This document shows, piece by piece, positions 51,752 to 61,554 of a stretch of 64,000 nucleotides of DNA; position 1 is the first letter of the stretch, and each line of letters starts with the position of its first letter. The stretch spans positions 1 to 64,000 of the forward strand of contig JAEEHV010000015.1 of the NCBI GenBank assembly GCA_016280955.1, given 5' to 3'. The stretch comes from Candidatus Gastranaerophilales bacterium (GTDB taxonomy: Bacteria; Cyanobacteriota; Vampirovibrionia; Gastranaerophilales; Gastranaerophilaceae). Made by a program: the position numbers and the translations under genes. The notes under the pieces are model-generated. The model saw only the letters and a list, made by a program, of their open reading frames with translations. It did no database searches and was not told where the DNA came from.

Positions 51752-52252
51752 TCAGCCTCTTGTACCATACAGAACTACCTGCTCAGGATTTTCAAGCTCA
51801 TCATATAATTCTGCAACAGTCTTATTAAAAAGCGGGTGTACAAAATCCTGTGCTATTTCCAACATCGGAACAAGCATGCATGCTCTCCTGTGGAAAAATC
51901 TGTGAGGAATTACAAGTTTATCCGTATTAATCAATTTATTATCATAAAATAAAATATCTATATCAATAGTTCTGTCTGTATATGGCCGCTGACCGCTATG
52001 TTCTCTGCCAAGCTGTGATTCAATTCTCTGGATAACAATTAACAGTTCCTCCGGTGAAAGAGATGTTGATATCTGTACAATTGCATTAACAAACCAGTTT
52101 GGAGAATCCATTTGCCAAGGCTCTGTTTCATAGAAAGAAGATGTGGACACGATACTTATATTATTTGTAGTACCGATAATCCCTGCCGCCTGCTGAACAT
52201 AGCCGAGTCTGTCACCTAAATTTGAACCTAATGATAAGAATACTGTTGCCAT
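51752..52252 (-). CDS. folK: HPPK, 2-amino-4-hydroxy-6-hydroxymethyldihydropteridine pyrophosphokinase
   Basis: Folate-pathway pyrophosphokinase, 166 residues. The start VFLSLGSNLGDRLGYVQQA, the TEPW...WFVNAIVQI segment and the HPPK signature GREHSGQRPYTDRTIDIDILFY are all present, with PHRFFHRRACMLVPMLEIA near the end. No strong Shine-Dalgarno sequence is seen. It sits between the HI0933-type gene and deoB on the minus strand. Confidence 0.94.
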   Translation of the reverse strand: MATVFLSLGSNLGDRLGYVQQAAGIIGTTNNISIVSTSSFYETEPWQMDSPNWFVNAIVQISTSLSPEELLIVIQRIESQLGREHSGQRPYTDRTIDIDILFYDNKLINTDKLVIPHRFFHRRACMLVPMLEIAQDFVHPLFNKTVAELYDELENPEQVVLYGTRG

Positions 52253-52306
52253 ATTTTAATTTTACAGTTTATAGTATTTTTTTGTCAATTTGTTACTAAA
52301 CTGCAA

Positions 52307-53491
52307 TTATTTGCCCCATTCTTCAACTCTTTTTGCAATAGTATCAAATCCTGACAAAATACCTAAATTTTCCGGCAAAATTCCTTTGGAATAATATAAT
52401 ACCGGAACCTGTTCTCTTGTATGGTCTGTTCCCGGTACGGTAGGATCACAGCCATGGTCTGCTGTTATAATAAGTAAATCATCTTCTGATATTAACGGGA
52501 GTATTTTCCCGAGATATACATCAATCTCCTCTATTGCTTTCCCATAACCTACAGCATCATTTCTGTGACCAAACAACATATCCGTATCAACAAGGTTTGT
52601 AAAAATTATTTCTGCCGAATCGTCCGTTATATTTACATCAGAATATTTGATTTTATTCAAATCCAGTGTTCCGTCGAGTGCTTTAATCGTCAGTTCAAGA
52701 CCTTCTCTGTTAGAACCAGTATGAATAGCATGGGTTATACCTGCTTTTGAGAATATATCTTCAATTTTTCCTATGCCGATAACCTTTTTCCCTGTGTCTT
52801 TGTATCTGTCAAGAACCGTCTTTTGCGGTGGTGCCATTGAATAATCACGTCTGTCTTTTGAAATCCTTGTCGGTTTTCCGTCAATAATTTTATATGGACG
52901 TGCAATTACCCTTGCGACATTGTAATTACCTTCGTCAAGAAGTTTTCTTGCAATTCTGCACCACTCATATAATGTCTCAAGCGGTATCATATCCGTATCG
53001 AGTGCTATCTGGAATACACTGTCTGCGGATGTATATACTATAGGAAATTTTGTTGCATGATGTTCATCATTAAGTTTTTCGATTATTGCAGTTCCGCTGG
53101 CGGGAATATTTGCCAATACTCCACCGCATCCTGTTTCATCTGTAAATTTATCAATAAGTTCTTTCGGGAATCCCTGCGGAAATGTGGAAAACGGCTTTTC
53201 GGAAATAAGCCCGGCAATTTCCCAATGTCCTGTTGTTGTATCCTTTCCTTTTGATTTTTCTCTTAAAATACCGTATTGAGCAATCGGAGCATCTGTTTTC
53301 GCAATTCCTTCATAATCGCCTAAATTGCCTAAGCCCATTTTTTCAAGATTTGGAACTTTAAGACCGTGATTAAAGCTGCAAACATTTTTTAGGGTATTAC
53401 ATTCCGGAATGTCCCCAAAATCAGCACAATCACTCATTGCACCACATCCCATTGAATCAATTACAATAATAATTGCTCTCTTTTTTCCCAT
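52307..53491 (-). CDS. deoB: Phosphopentomutase DeoB
   Basis: Interconverts ribose-1-phosphate and ribose-5-phosphate, also on deoxyribose, in nucleoside salvage. The 394 residues follow the family: AIIIVIDSMGCGAMSDCADFGD at the start (metal-binding Asp), GKDTTTGHWEIAG with the phosphorylated Thr and LLIITADHGCDPTVPGTDHTREQVP at the C-terminus. An AGGAGG ribosome site lies before the ATG. It heads the deoB-folK-HI0933 cluster on the minus strand. Confidence 0.95.
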   Translation of the reverse strand: MGKKRAIIIVIDSMGCGAMSDCADFGDIPECNTLKNVCSFNHGLKVPNLEKMGLGNLGDYEGIAKTDAPIAQYGILREKSKGKDTTTGHWEIAGLISEKPFSTFPQGFPKELIDKFTDETGCGGVLANIPASGTAIIEKLNDEHHATKFPIVYTSADSVFQIALDTDMIPLETLYEWCRIARKLLDEGNYNVARVIARPYKIIDGKPTRISKDRRDYSMAPPQKTVLDRYKDTGKKVIGIGKIEDIFSKAGITHAIHTGSNREGLELTIKALDGTLDLNKIKYSDVNITDDSAEIIFTNLVDTDMLFGHRNDAVGYGKAIEEIDVYLGKILPLISEDDLLIITADHGCDPTVPGTDHTREQVPVLYYSKGILPENLGILSGFDTIAKRVEEWGK

Positions 53492-53536
53492 ACAAACCTC
53501 CTGATTAATTCTAATTATATCACGATTGTTAAGAAT

Positions 53537-53597
53537 GTAACAATATTAACCGTTTGTGAAATTCTTATGATTTATATACTTTTATATATATGTAAGA
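53537..53597 (+). promoter_or_regulatory. Shared upstream element, copy 4
   Basis: GTAAC (53537-53541), 18 bases, AATTC (53560-53564), 13 bases, ACTTTTATATATATGTAAG from 53578. One extra T in the ACTTTT block replaces the missing spacer base, so total spacing is unchanged. It precedes the coiled-coil gene at 53615. Confidence 0.7.
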
Positions 53598-53614
53598 ACA
53601 AGATGAGGATAAAA

Positions 53615-54289
53615 ATGTCGTCAGAAATTTGGAACATTAACATATCCGCACAGGATTATTATAAGAAAGTCGAAGAAAATGTACCTGCACATTCTGAAGT
53701 GATTGCTGTTAAAGTATTGACAAATACTTGCGAAGATATGAGTGCAGATTTTGACGAACTGTTAGAAGATGAAAATAATTATGAAATTGAGCTTGATTCT
53801 TTATATGACGAATTTGATAATTTTGAAGAAAGTTCCGAAGATAAAATAAAAACTTTATTATCTGAAATACAGATTCTTGAACGAAAAGAAAAAGACGGAA
53901 CAATAACAGAAGAAGAACAAAAAGAACTTGATGCAAAAAGAACGGAATTCCAAAGCCTGAATGCAGAAGTACAATCAAAAACAAAAGAACAAAGTGATAG
54001 CATAAATGCAAAAAGTGAAAATATCAGTACAGCAATCAAAGATATTAGCACAAAAGAAAAAATGGCTAAAAATTTCGGTGAATTTTTAATTGAAAAAGGT
54101 ACACCACTTGCTGAAACCGAAGTTTCCAGCGGTTTCTTCAAAAAATTGTTCGGAAATACCGGTGCAGACAAAAAAGAAGCCGGTGACAATGCTCTTAAAG
54201 CAGGTAATGTCCTTTTAGGCAAAGTCAGAAATTCTATAGCCAACAGTTCGGCAATTGAAAGAGCAAACAGAAAAGTACAAACAAATTAA
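53615..54289 (+). CDS. Coiled-coil protein of unknown function
   Basis: A 224-residue acidic protein. It starts MSSEIWNINISAQDYYKKVE, then a long helical stretch (about residues 55-145) of heptad-like Glu/Lys-rich sequence (EIQILERKEKDGTITEEEQKEL). A C-terminal region has FKKLFGNTGADKKEAGDNALKAGNVLLGK. There is no signal peptide. The ATG at 53615, five bases after GAGGA, is chosen because the longer ORF (53567) would cover the promoter-like element. Role unknown. Confidence 0.75.
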   Translation: MSSEIWNINISAQDYYKKVEENVPAHSEVIAVKVLTNTCEDMSADFDELLEDENNYEIELDSLYDEFDNFEESSEDKIKTLLSEIQILERKEKDGTITEEEQKELDAKRTEFQSLNAEVQSKTKEQSDSINAKSENISTAIKDISTKEKMAKNFGEFLIEKGTPLAETEVSSGFFKKLFGNTGADKKEAGDNALKAGNVLLGKVRNSIANSSAIERANRKVQTN

Positions 54290-54426
54290 TATCCGGTTTT
54301 CTATAAGCCAATATTACAACAGCTTTTAAATCCTGAAATATCTCTATTTTAGGATTTTTCGTATTTTAATACTAAAATAAAATATTTCGTGATATTATAA
54401 TCCTATACAATTATAGGAGAACGGCT

Positions 54427-55089
54427 ATGCAAGCAAGACGTGCAGCAAGAGAATTGGCACTTATATTATTTTCTCAATTTGATAAAGAAATAACAAAATA
54501 TTCAAGCAAAGATTTTGAAGATATTATGGTTAAATCCGTCAGAATTCTTTCAAATTCTGCAATGGAAGAATTAAATTTAACCGTGGGTTCTTTAATCGAT
54601 ATAAAAGAATCACTGGATTCTTATGAAGCAGAACACGAATCAAATTTATCCCGCCCGATGGGTGCAAAAAACAAACCTGTTCAAATTCCGATGACAGATG
54701 AAATGATTAGCAAAGTCGATACAATGATTGACGTTGCGGAAAAAGCTATTTTGGCATTGGAAATTGCTGAATTTACAACTCTTGAAAATCAATCTGAAGT
54801 TAAAAATTATACTGTGGATATTGCAGAGCAGTTCAAAACAAACCACAAAACAATTGATAATGAGATTCAGAAATATTCTAACGGGTGGGATATATCCAGA
54901 CTTGTTAAAATTGACAAAGATATTTTAAGAATTGCTATTACTGAACTTCTTTATACAAAAGGAGCTCCTGTTAAGGTCATTGTTGATGAAGCTGTTGAAC
55001 TTGCAAAAAAATATTCAACAGAAGATTCTTCTTCTTTTGTAAACGGAATTTTAGCCAAAGTTATTGTTGAAAACGGTTTAAAGGGCTAA
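54427..55089 (+). CDS. nusB: Transcription antitermination factor NusB
   Basis: RNA-binding antitermination protein for rRNA operons. The 220 residues are longer than the E. coli protein (about 139) because of an internal insertion near residues 45-100. The family start ARRAARELALILFSQFD and C-terminal VKIDKDILRIAITELLY...VKVIVDEAVELAKKYSTEDSSSFVNGILAKVI are unmistakable. AGGAG lies before the ATG. ftsY follows on the same strand. Confidence 0.93.
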   Translation: MQARRAARELALILFSQFDKEITKYSSKDFEDIMVKSVRILSNSAMEELNLTVGSLIDIKESLDSYEAEHESNLSRPMGAKNKPVQIPMTDEMISKVDTMIDVAEKAILALEIAEFTTLENQSEVKNYTVDIAEQFKTNHKTIDNEIQKYSNGWDISRLVKIDKDILRIAITELLYTKGAPVKVIVDEAVELAKKYSTEDSSSFVNGILAKVIVENGLKG

Positions 55090-55173
55090 AGAGAAATCCG
55101 TATATACTTGTCCGGTTAAAGGCAAATGGAACTTAATTACACAATCTTTCTTTGTGTACGGGAATTAATAAAT

Positions 55174-56079
55174 ATGTTCGACTTTTTCGATAAATTAAAA
55201 AATACAGTAACAAAAACCGCACAGGCTCTTGTCGGTAATGTTGTTGATACGGTTGCCGAGGAGGAAGAATTTTCTGAATTCCTGCTTGACGATATGGAAG
55301 ACATACTGATTAGTGCAGACTTAGGTGTTGATTATGCCGCAGAGCTTGTTGACAAACTGAGAAAACAAGACAGGATTAAACCTTCTCAGGTTAAAGAGTT
55401 TTTACGTAACGAATTTATAAAAACCCTTGAAACAACGGGTTCTTCCGAGTTAAGTTACAAAGAAAACGAATTGAATATCTATTTTATAACCGGTGTAAAC
55501 GGTGCAGGAAAAACTACCCTCATAGGAAAACTTGCATACAAATTTAAACAGGAAGGAAAAAAAGTCCTTATTGCTGCCGGCGATACTTTTCGTGCAGCAG
55601 CGGAAGAACAGGTTGATATCTGGTCAAAGCGTTCAGGTGCCGATATTGTTAGACGTGACAAAGCAGATCCCGCATCTGTCGTTTATGAAGCAATCCAAAA
55701 AGGAATAAATGAACATTATGATGTAATACTTGTTGATACAGCCGGACGTCTGCAAAACAAGTTTAATTTAATGGAAGAACTTTCAAAAATTAAAACTGTT
55801 ATTGATAAAAATGCAGCAGATTCACTGAGAGAAAGTATTTTGGTTATTGATGCCAATACAGGACAAAACGGACTTCAGCAGGCAAAAGTTTTTAAAGAAT
55901 GTGTCAACTTAACCTCTGTTGCACTGACTAAACTCGACGGTTCTGCTAAAGGTGCAATCGTTCTTGCAATAGCTAAAGAACTCGGATTACCTGTTAAACT
56001 CGTCGGTGTGGGCGAAAAAATGGAAGACCTAAAAAACTTTGATGCAAAAGAATTTATTCAGGCTATATTTGAGGGTTAA
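55174..56079 (+). CDS. ftsY: Signal recognition particle receptor FtsY
   Basis: GTPase that docks the SRP-ribosome complex at the membrane. About 301 residues: a short basic N-terminal region (FDKLKNTVTKTAQALVG), the N domain, then the G domain with GVNGAGKTTLIGKLAY (G1), DTFRAAAEEQVDIW, VILVDTAGRLQNKFNLMEEL (G3), TKLDGSAKGA (G4) and VGVGEKMEDLKNFDA. The acidic A domain seen in some species is absent. The ATG at 55174 (MFDFFDKLKN) fits the family start; the ATG at 55126 (48 bases earlier) is an alternative. Post-stop tandem repeats follow. Confidence 0.93.
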   Translation: MFDFFDKLKNTVTKTAQALVGNVVDTVAEEEEFSEFLLDDMEDILISADLGVDYAAELVDKLRKQDRIKPSQVKEFLRNEFIKTLETTGSSELSYKENELNIYFITGVNGAGKTTLIGKLAYKFKQEGKKVLIAAGDTFRAAAEEQVDIWSKRSGADIVRRDKADPASVVYEAIQKGINEHYDVILVDTAGRLQNKFNLMEELSKIKTVIDKNAADSLRESILVIDANTGQNGLQQAKVFKECVNLTSVALTKLDGSAKGAIVLAIAKELGLPVKLVGVGEKMEDLKNFDAKEFIQAIFEG

Positions 56080-56097
56080 AGGGTTAAAGGGGTAAAT
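56071..56097 (+). repeat. Post-stop short tandem repeats after ftsY
   Basis: GGGTTAAA, GGGTTAAA and GGGGTAAAT follow one another around the ftsY stop codon. The last unit contains the AGGGGTAAAT ten-mer also found after the AI-2E-family and PBP stop codons. Confidence 0.6.
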
Positions 56098-56181
56098 AAA
56101 TATAGGTTCTTCATTTTTGAAACAAAGAAAATATTATTTTTAACCAACATAAATAAGATACAAAGAACTATTTTATCTGCT

Positions 56182-59100
56182 CTAATCTACGGAGAAGATA
56201 TCTTTAATATCTTCCATAGTAAGTGACTTAGTAATATTTCTGTCAATAGAAACAACACTGTCAACAAGGTCACGTTTACGACCTTTAATCTTCTGAATTT
56301 TTTCTTCAACCGTATTTTTGGTAATAAGTCTGTAAACAAAAACTTTTTTAGTTTGTCCGATACGATAAGCCCGGTCTGTAGCCTGGTCTTCTACAGCAGG
56401 ATTCCACCACGGATCGTAGTGGATAACATAGTCTGCACCTGTCAGGTTCAAACCTGTACCACCGGCTTTCAGACTGATTAAAAATATCGGAATATTGTTG
56501 TTATTATTAAAGTTTTCAACTGCTGCCTGACGGTCTTTTGTTTTACCTGTTAAGTATTCAAACGGAATACCCTCTCTTTGCAGCCAACCTTTAATAATAT
56601 CAAGCATATCTACAAACTGACTGAACAGAAGAATTCTGTGTTTTTCTTCAATAATCTGCTGAATCATACCCTTCAGGTATTCAAATTTACCCGATTTCAT
56701 ATCGCCTTTAACATGTTCTTTGTCGTATAAGCGAGGGTGACAGCATATCTGACGCATACGCAATAAAGCTGAGAAGATTGACATTCTGCTCTTTTCAAGA
56801 CCGTTTTGTTCAATGCTCTTGAACAGTTCTTCTTTTGTACTGTCGAGAACTTCAAGATAGAAGTCACGTTGTTCATCTGTAAGTTCGCAGTATGCCATGT
56901 TTTCAACTTTATCAGGCAAATCTTTTGCAACATCTCGTTTCATACGGCGTAAAATGAACGGGAAGATTTGAAGTTTCAGTCGTTTTTCAACTGTCTTATC
57001 CTGTCTTTCCATAATCGGTGTAACATAGCGGTAATTAAATTCCGCAACGTTAAACAGGAAGCCCGGCATCAGGAAGTCAAACACAGACCAAAGTTCTTCC
57101 AGTTTATTTTCAATAGGAGTACCCGAAAGTGCCAGTTTATGGTCTGACTGAAGCTCTTTAACGGATTGGGCAGTCTGAGATATTGCGTTTTTGATATTTT
57201 GAGATTCATCTAAGATTACATATCTGAATTTGTACTTTTTGAGTTTAGCAATATCACGCCGTACAAGAGCATAACTTGTAATAATAATATCGTAATTCGG
57301 AATTTCTTTGAATAATCCTTTTCTGTCAGCACCTTGTATTTTTAAACAGGTTAAATCAGGTGTAAATTTCTGAATTTCATTTTCCCAGTTAAATACAACG
57401 GTCGTCGGTGCAATAACAAGAGTAGGCATAGGTCCGTCAACTTCTTTGGCTTTTTGAAGAAGTGTAAGAGCCTGCAAAGTTTTACCCAAACCCATATCAT
57501 CAGCAAGGATTCCGTTCAAGCCATACTGGTACAAGAACCACAGCCAATGGAAACCTTTTGTCTGATATTCACGGAATTTTGCCTGAACACTTGTCGGAAT
57601 TTCAACACCTTCTGTTGTAGTAGAGAATGTAGAAATTTGTTCCCAGAACTTTCTGAATTTTTCAGACATAACAAGTTCAAACCCTTGGTTTTGAAGTTCA
57701 GTAATTAAACCTACACGATATGTTTTAACCAAGAATTTGTTTTCGTTATTTCTGTATGCATCAAAAGAGTTAAACGAACGCATTATTGCATAAATATTCT
57801 GTGCCGGATACTCAACAAAACCAAGACTTCTCACTCTGGCATATTTTTCACCGCTCTGAATCGTTTCATATATTTCATCAAAGTTAATAATTTCTTCTCC
57901 GATTTGTCCGTATAACTGAATTTCCATACTGTCAATTGATTCTTCGGAGAAGTCAATTTTTGCACACATCTTGAACGGTTCTTTTAGGAGTTTAAAGAAG
58001 TTCATATCATCCTGTTCTTCAAACTTCCAGCCTTCGCCTGCCTGTTGAATATAATAATTATAAAAGTCTATTGCATTTTCTTTTTCCAGTGCAAGGTTGT
58101 TTGTCTGCATCGGAACAAATTTACAAGCCAGAAGCATATTGTAAGCCATTTGTTCATGCTCATAATCTCTTTTAATCCAATAAACCAAATCCTCTTTTTC
58201 ACTTTTCACGGAAATGTACGGTGATTTTTCTTTACTCTTTGAATAAGGAACTTTTACACCCGAATAATCAAATTCAAGGGATGCTTTCAGGGACTGGTCA
58301 TAGTCAATACCCATTGTAACAACATTTACGGGCGGCTTGTGATCCATCAATAAACCGCTTATATTTTCGGCAATTGTTACAGGCATTATTTCCTGAAGAT
58401 GCGGAAGCTCCTCATAAACAAATTTACCTCCGTCAGCATCTTTAAGGTCAGTGAATGTTGATTTAATTATACTTTGAGGAAGTTCATTCATTGCAATATT
58501 AATCGGGAAAATTATGTTTTTGTATCTTCCCCATTTAATTTGGCGTGAAAAATATTTAATCTCCTCAAAAGGATATGTTTCATCCTTGTCCGGTCTTGTC
58601 CAGAAAAGTTCAAGAACAATATTGGTTCCGCCGTTAATGTTTGTTGTTGATACGTCAAGGTTCAAATTCCATACATTATCGGTAAACTGTATTCTTTCTT
58701 TAGTTTTTTCATCCAAAACTTCTTCAAGCTCTGCCATAAGCGGAAATACCGGTGCAAATTTTGTTATCGGGATATCATACCAACCGGCTTTTTTATCCTG
58801 TTTTGCAATTTTCAGCATTACCTGAAATAGAGCAATTTCGTTCTTTTGAGCATCGTTGAGTTCAAATCCCGGAGTAACTTTTTGAATTTCTATTAATGCC
58901 CGTAAAATACCTTCAAGAGAACGAACTATTTTATTTGTCGCTCTGTCTCTGACTAAAATAGAGAAGAAATTCTGTCTTCTTTTAGGATTAAAGTGGAATA
59001 TATAACTGCCTCTTGCCGGTTCTTTTAAAGCTGTATCGACATCGGATAAGTCAGCTTGTATTCCGTTCTTTTCATAATTCCAACGGTCAAAAGCACCTTC

Positions 59101-59370
59101 TTCTATAGCCTTCAGAGCGATTGCAACAGAATGTTTACACCATTCTTCTTTAAGAGGACAGTTACATCTTGCCTCTATTTTGTTTTTCTTAAAAATTAAA
59201 TCAGTAACATAAAAATCCTGATAATTACCTTTAACTTTACCCTTAAAAAAGTTTTTTTCGGAATATGCTTCAAGAATCATATCCTTTTGGTAATATTCAT
59301 ACCCGCGTCTCCAGCTGCCGGGAGTCGCATTGTTTTTTAAGAAATCATAATTAAATTTAAACTCGCCCAT
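56182..59370 (-). CDS. SWIM zinc finger and SNF2-family helicase
   Basis: A 1062-residue DNA or RNA translocase of the SNF2 family. The SWIM finger (ARCNCPLKEEWCKHSVA, CxC...CxH) lies near residues 67-83. The helicase core holds Walker A LADDMGLGKTLQALTLL near 625, DESQNIKN (the Walker B DExx box, here DESQ) near 720, LSGTPIENKLEELWSVFDFLMPGFL, and a late TDRAYRIGQTKKVFVYRLI near 1000. Between finger and core is a long region with beta structure. Full length by family standards. The role may be chromosomal repair, transcription or nucleoid remodelling; unknown here. Confidence 0.9.
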   Translation of the reverse strand: MGEFKFNYDFLKNNATPGSWRRGYEYYQKDMILEAYSEKNFFKGKVKGNYQDFYVTDLIFKKNKIEARCNCPLKEEWCKHSVAIALKAIEEGAFDRWNYEKNGIQADLSDVDTALKEPARGSYIFHFNPKRRQNFFSILVRDRATNKIVRSLEGILRALIEIQKVTPGFELNDAQKNEIALFQVMLKIAKQDKKAGWYDIPITKFAPVFPLMAELEEVLDEKTKERIQFTDNVWNLNLDVSTTNINGGTNIVLELFWTRPDKDETYPFEEIKYFSRQIKWGRYKNIIFPINIAMNELPQSIIKSTFTDLKDADGGKFVYEELPHLQEIMPVTIAENISGLLMDHKPPVNVVTMGIDYDQSLKASLEFDYSGVKVPYSKSKEKSPYISVKSEKEDLVYWIKRDYEHEQMAYNMLLACKFVPMQTNNLALEKENAIDFYNYYIQQAGEGWKFEEQDDMNFFKLLKEPFKMCAKIDFSEESIDSMEIQLYGQIGEEIINFDEIYETIQSGEKYARVRSLGFVEYPAQNIYAIMRSFNSFDAYRNNENKFLVKTYRVGLITELQNQGFELVMSEKFRKFWEQISTFSTTTEGVEIPTSVQAKFREYQTKGFHWLWFLYQYGLNGILADDMGLGKTLQALTLLQKAKEVDGPMPTLVIAPTTVVFNWENEIQKFTPDLTCLKIQGADRKGLFKEIPNYDIIITSYALVRRDIAKLKKYKFRYVILDESQNIKNAISQTAQSVKELQSDHKLALSGTPIENKLEELWSVFDFLMPGFLFNVAEFNYRYVTPIMERQDKTVEKRLKLQIFPFILRRMKRDVAKDLPDKVENMAYCELTDEQRDFYLEVLDSTKEELFKSIEQNGLEKSRMSIFSALLRMRQICCHPRLYDKEHVKGDMKSGKFEYLKGMIQQIIEEKHRILLFSQFVDMLDIIKGWLQREGIPFEYLTGKTKDRQAAVENFNNNNNIPIFLISLKAGGTGLNLTGADYVIHYDPWWNPAVEDQATDRAYRIGQTKKVFVYRLITKNTVEEKIQKIKGRKRDLVDSVVSIDRNITKSLTMEDIKDIFSVD

Positions 59371-59619
59371 ACTATCTGAGGTACTCTTTCAAGTTTTGTA
59401 TGTGTAATAATTAAATGGCAATTTCTGTGCCACGGGAAAGTATTTCAGAAAAAGGTTAAACTAATGTATTATACCTTATCCAAAACTCCCAACCTTATAT
59501 ATAATTATCTCATACAACACGATTATTTGCAATAGGGTAGTAAAATTATCTTAACATCATATTGAAATCATATTAATGTGATGATACACTCCATGATATA
59601 AGAAGAAAAGGAGTATAAT
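59371..59619. other. Intergenic region between divergent SNF2 and malQ genes
   Basis: Contains a small stem (TGGCA with TGCCA) and the malQ promoter. No gene, and no repeat shared with the rest of the window, is apparent. Confidence 0.5.
59562..59590 (+). promoter_or_regulatory. malQ promoter
   Basis: TTGAAA (59562-59567), a 17-base spacer and TACACT (59585-59590). AAAGGAG lies just before the malQ ATG. Confidence 0.6.
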
Positions 59620-61473
59620 ATGATTTGTTTAACATCACAAAAAAATGACGCTAAACTTATAAGTGAAGCATTAAAAGTTTTGGGAAAAGAGAATTTAGCT
59701 CTGATAATCCACGGAAGCAGTTTTCCTTCCGCTGAGGGAGAAGATACAGGATTCGGCTCATTCAATTCGGATGCCGGACATTCTCTGATAGATTATGCTT
59801 CCGGAATTTTCAATGCCCTCCAGTTAGGACCTGCTGGAAAAACAAAAAGTTCTGACTCATCACCATATACGGGAACTATTTTCTCAGGGAATCCGCTGTT
59901 TATTGATTTGAAACAATTAACAGAAAAAAAATGGGATAAAATTTTATCAGAAACTACTTTTGAAAAAACAGTTTCCGAAAATCCTAAGCAAAACACAGGA
60001 AGAACCTGCTATTCTTATATTTTCAATGCACAAAATAAAGCACTGAAGGAAGCATGGGAAAACTTTAAAAATTTAAAAGCAGCCAAATTGAAAAAAGAAT
60101 TTGAAAGCTTCAAAAAAGAAAATGAATTTTGGCTTGAAAATGATTCACTATATGAAGCTCTTTCTATAGAAAATAATAATGATTATTGGTATATCTGGTC
60201 AAATGATACCGATAAACGTTTATTGAACCCGAAAACAGCAGAAGAAGAAAAAGCTTTTTCAAAAAGAATTAATGACATAAAGAAAAAATACAGCGATGAA
60301 ATAGAATTTTATAAGTTCTGTCAGTTCGTTTTAGAAAAACAAAATGAAGAAACGAAAAAATATGCATTGTCTAAAGGAATCAAAATGATAGCGGATCGTC
60401 AGGTTGCTTTTTCTGACAGAGATGCCTGGGCTTACCAATCATTATTCCTTGACGGATGGTTCCTTGGATGTCCGCCGGATTATTTCTCAAAAGACGGTCA
60501 GGCTTGGGGATTTCCTGTGATGGATCCTGAAAAAATGTACAACGAAGATGGTTCCTTGGGAGAAGGCGGAATCCTGATGAAGAATCTCTATAAAAAAATG
60601 TTCAAAGAGAACCCGGGTGGTGTTAGAATTGACCACATTGTAGGTTTAATTGATCCGTGGGTATATAAAGCAGGCAAAAAACCAATGTGCGAAGACGGTG
60701 CAGGCAGACTATATTCTTCTCCCGAACATCCTGAACTTAAAAAATACGCAATTGCAAGAGAAGAAGATTTAGACTGGACACTTGAAGCAGACAAAGAAAA
60801 AAGAGTTAAATCTTTAACGGATAAACAAATCGAACTATACGGCAGATTGGTTGAAAAAATAGTTATTGCTGCTGCAAAAGAATGCGGACTTGATAAAAAC
60901 GCAATCGTTTGTGAAGACCTCGGAACATTAACAAATCCTGTTGATGCTGTTATGAAAAAATACGGTCTGCAAGGCATGAGATTAACTCAGTTTGTTGTTC
61001 CCGAAAAACCGGCACACCCATACAGATGTAAAAATATTACCGAAAATGTATGGAATATGGTTGGTACTCACGACAACAATCCTATTGCAACATGGGCAGA
61101 ATCAATGATTAATACCCACGGAGGATATTTACACGCAAAAAATCTTGTTGAAGATTTATTTGCAGATGCTGATAACAAAGACGATATTATTGTTAAGTTA
61201 ACTCAGGACAAAGAATATTTAACATTTATAAAACTTGTAGAAATATTTGCATCTAAAGCAAAAAATGTCCAAATATTCTTTACTGATTTCTTCCAAATAC
61301 AGGAAACATACAATACTCCGGGAACATCAGGCGACCAAAACTGGTCACTCAGACTGCCTAATAATTTCCGTGAATTAAATGCAATCGACCTTCAGGCAAT
61401 CCTGAAACAGGCAATTCTGTCGAGAGGTAAAGAATTTGCTGATAAACACTCAAAACTGATTGCAAAACTGTAA
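59620..61473 (+). CDS. malQ: 4-alpha-glucanotransferase (amylomaltase, GH77)
   Basis: Transfers glucan chains between alpha-1,4-glucans in glycogen or maltodextrin metabolism. The 617 residues have the GH77 blocks SPYTGTIFSGNPLFIDL, IADRQVAFSDRDAWAYQSLF, RIDHIVGLIDPW (catalytic Asp of the nucleophile strand), CEDLGTLTNPV (acid/base Glu) and VGTHDNNPIATWAE. Full length. AAAGGAG lies before the ATG, with its own promoter and a terminator after the stop. It is monocistronic in this window. Confidence 0.9.
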   Translation: MICLTSQKNDAKLISEALKVLGKENLALIIHGSSFPSAEGEDTGFGSFNSDAGHSLIDYASGIFNALQLGPAGKTKSSDSSPYTGTIFSGNPLFIDLKQLTEKKWDKILSETTFEKTVSENPKQNTGRTCYSYIFNAQNKALKEAWENFKNLKAAKLKKEFESFKKENEFWLENDSLYEALSIENNNDYWYIWSNDTDKRLLNPKTAEEEKAFSKRINDIKKKYSDEIEFYKFCQFVLEKQNEETKKYALSKGIKMIADRQVAFSDRDAWAYQSLFLDGWFLGCPPDYFSKDGQAWGFPVMDPEKMYNEDGSLGEGGILMKNLYKKMFKENPGGVRIDHIVGLIDPWVYKAGKKPMCEDGAGRLYSSPEHPELKKYAIAREEDLDWTLEADKEKRVKSLTDKQIELYGRLVEKIVIAAAKECGLDKNAIVCEDLGTLTNPVDAVMKKYGLQGMRLTQFVVPEKPAHPYRCKNITENVWNMVGTHDNNPIATWAESMINTHGGYLHAKNLVEDLFADADNKDDIIVKLTQDKEYLTFIKLVEIFASKAKNVQIFFTDFFQIQETYNTPGTSGDQNWSLRLPNNFRELNAIDLQAILKQAILSRGKEFADKHSKLIAKL

Positions 61474-61488
61474 ATTAAAATTATAAAT

Positions 61489-61525
61489 AGAGGGTGCAGG
61501 TTAAAGCCTCACCCTCTTTATTTAT
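61489..61525 (+). terminator. malQ terminator
   Basis: AGAGGGTG pairs with CACCCTCT, with an inner AGG/CCT stem, and is followed by TTTATTTATATT. It lies 16 bases after the stop. Confidence 0.8.
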
Positions 61526-61554
61526 ATTATACCGGTAGTTGGAGATAAGTTCTG

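Noticed and set aside
53567-53614. Longer start for the coiled-coil gene
   Set aside because: The extra 16 codons coincide with the promoter-like element; the ATG at 53615 has the ribosome site.
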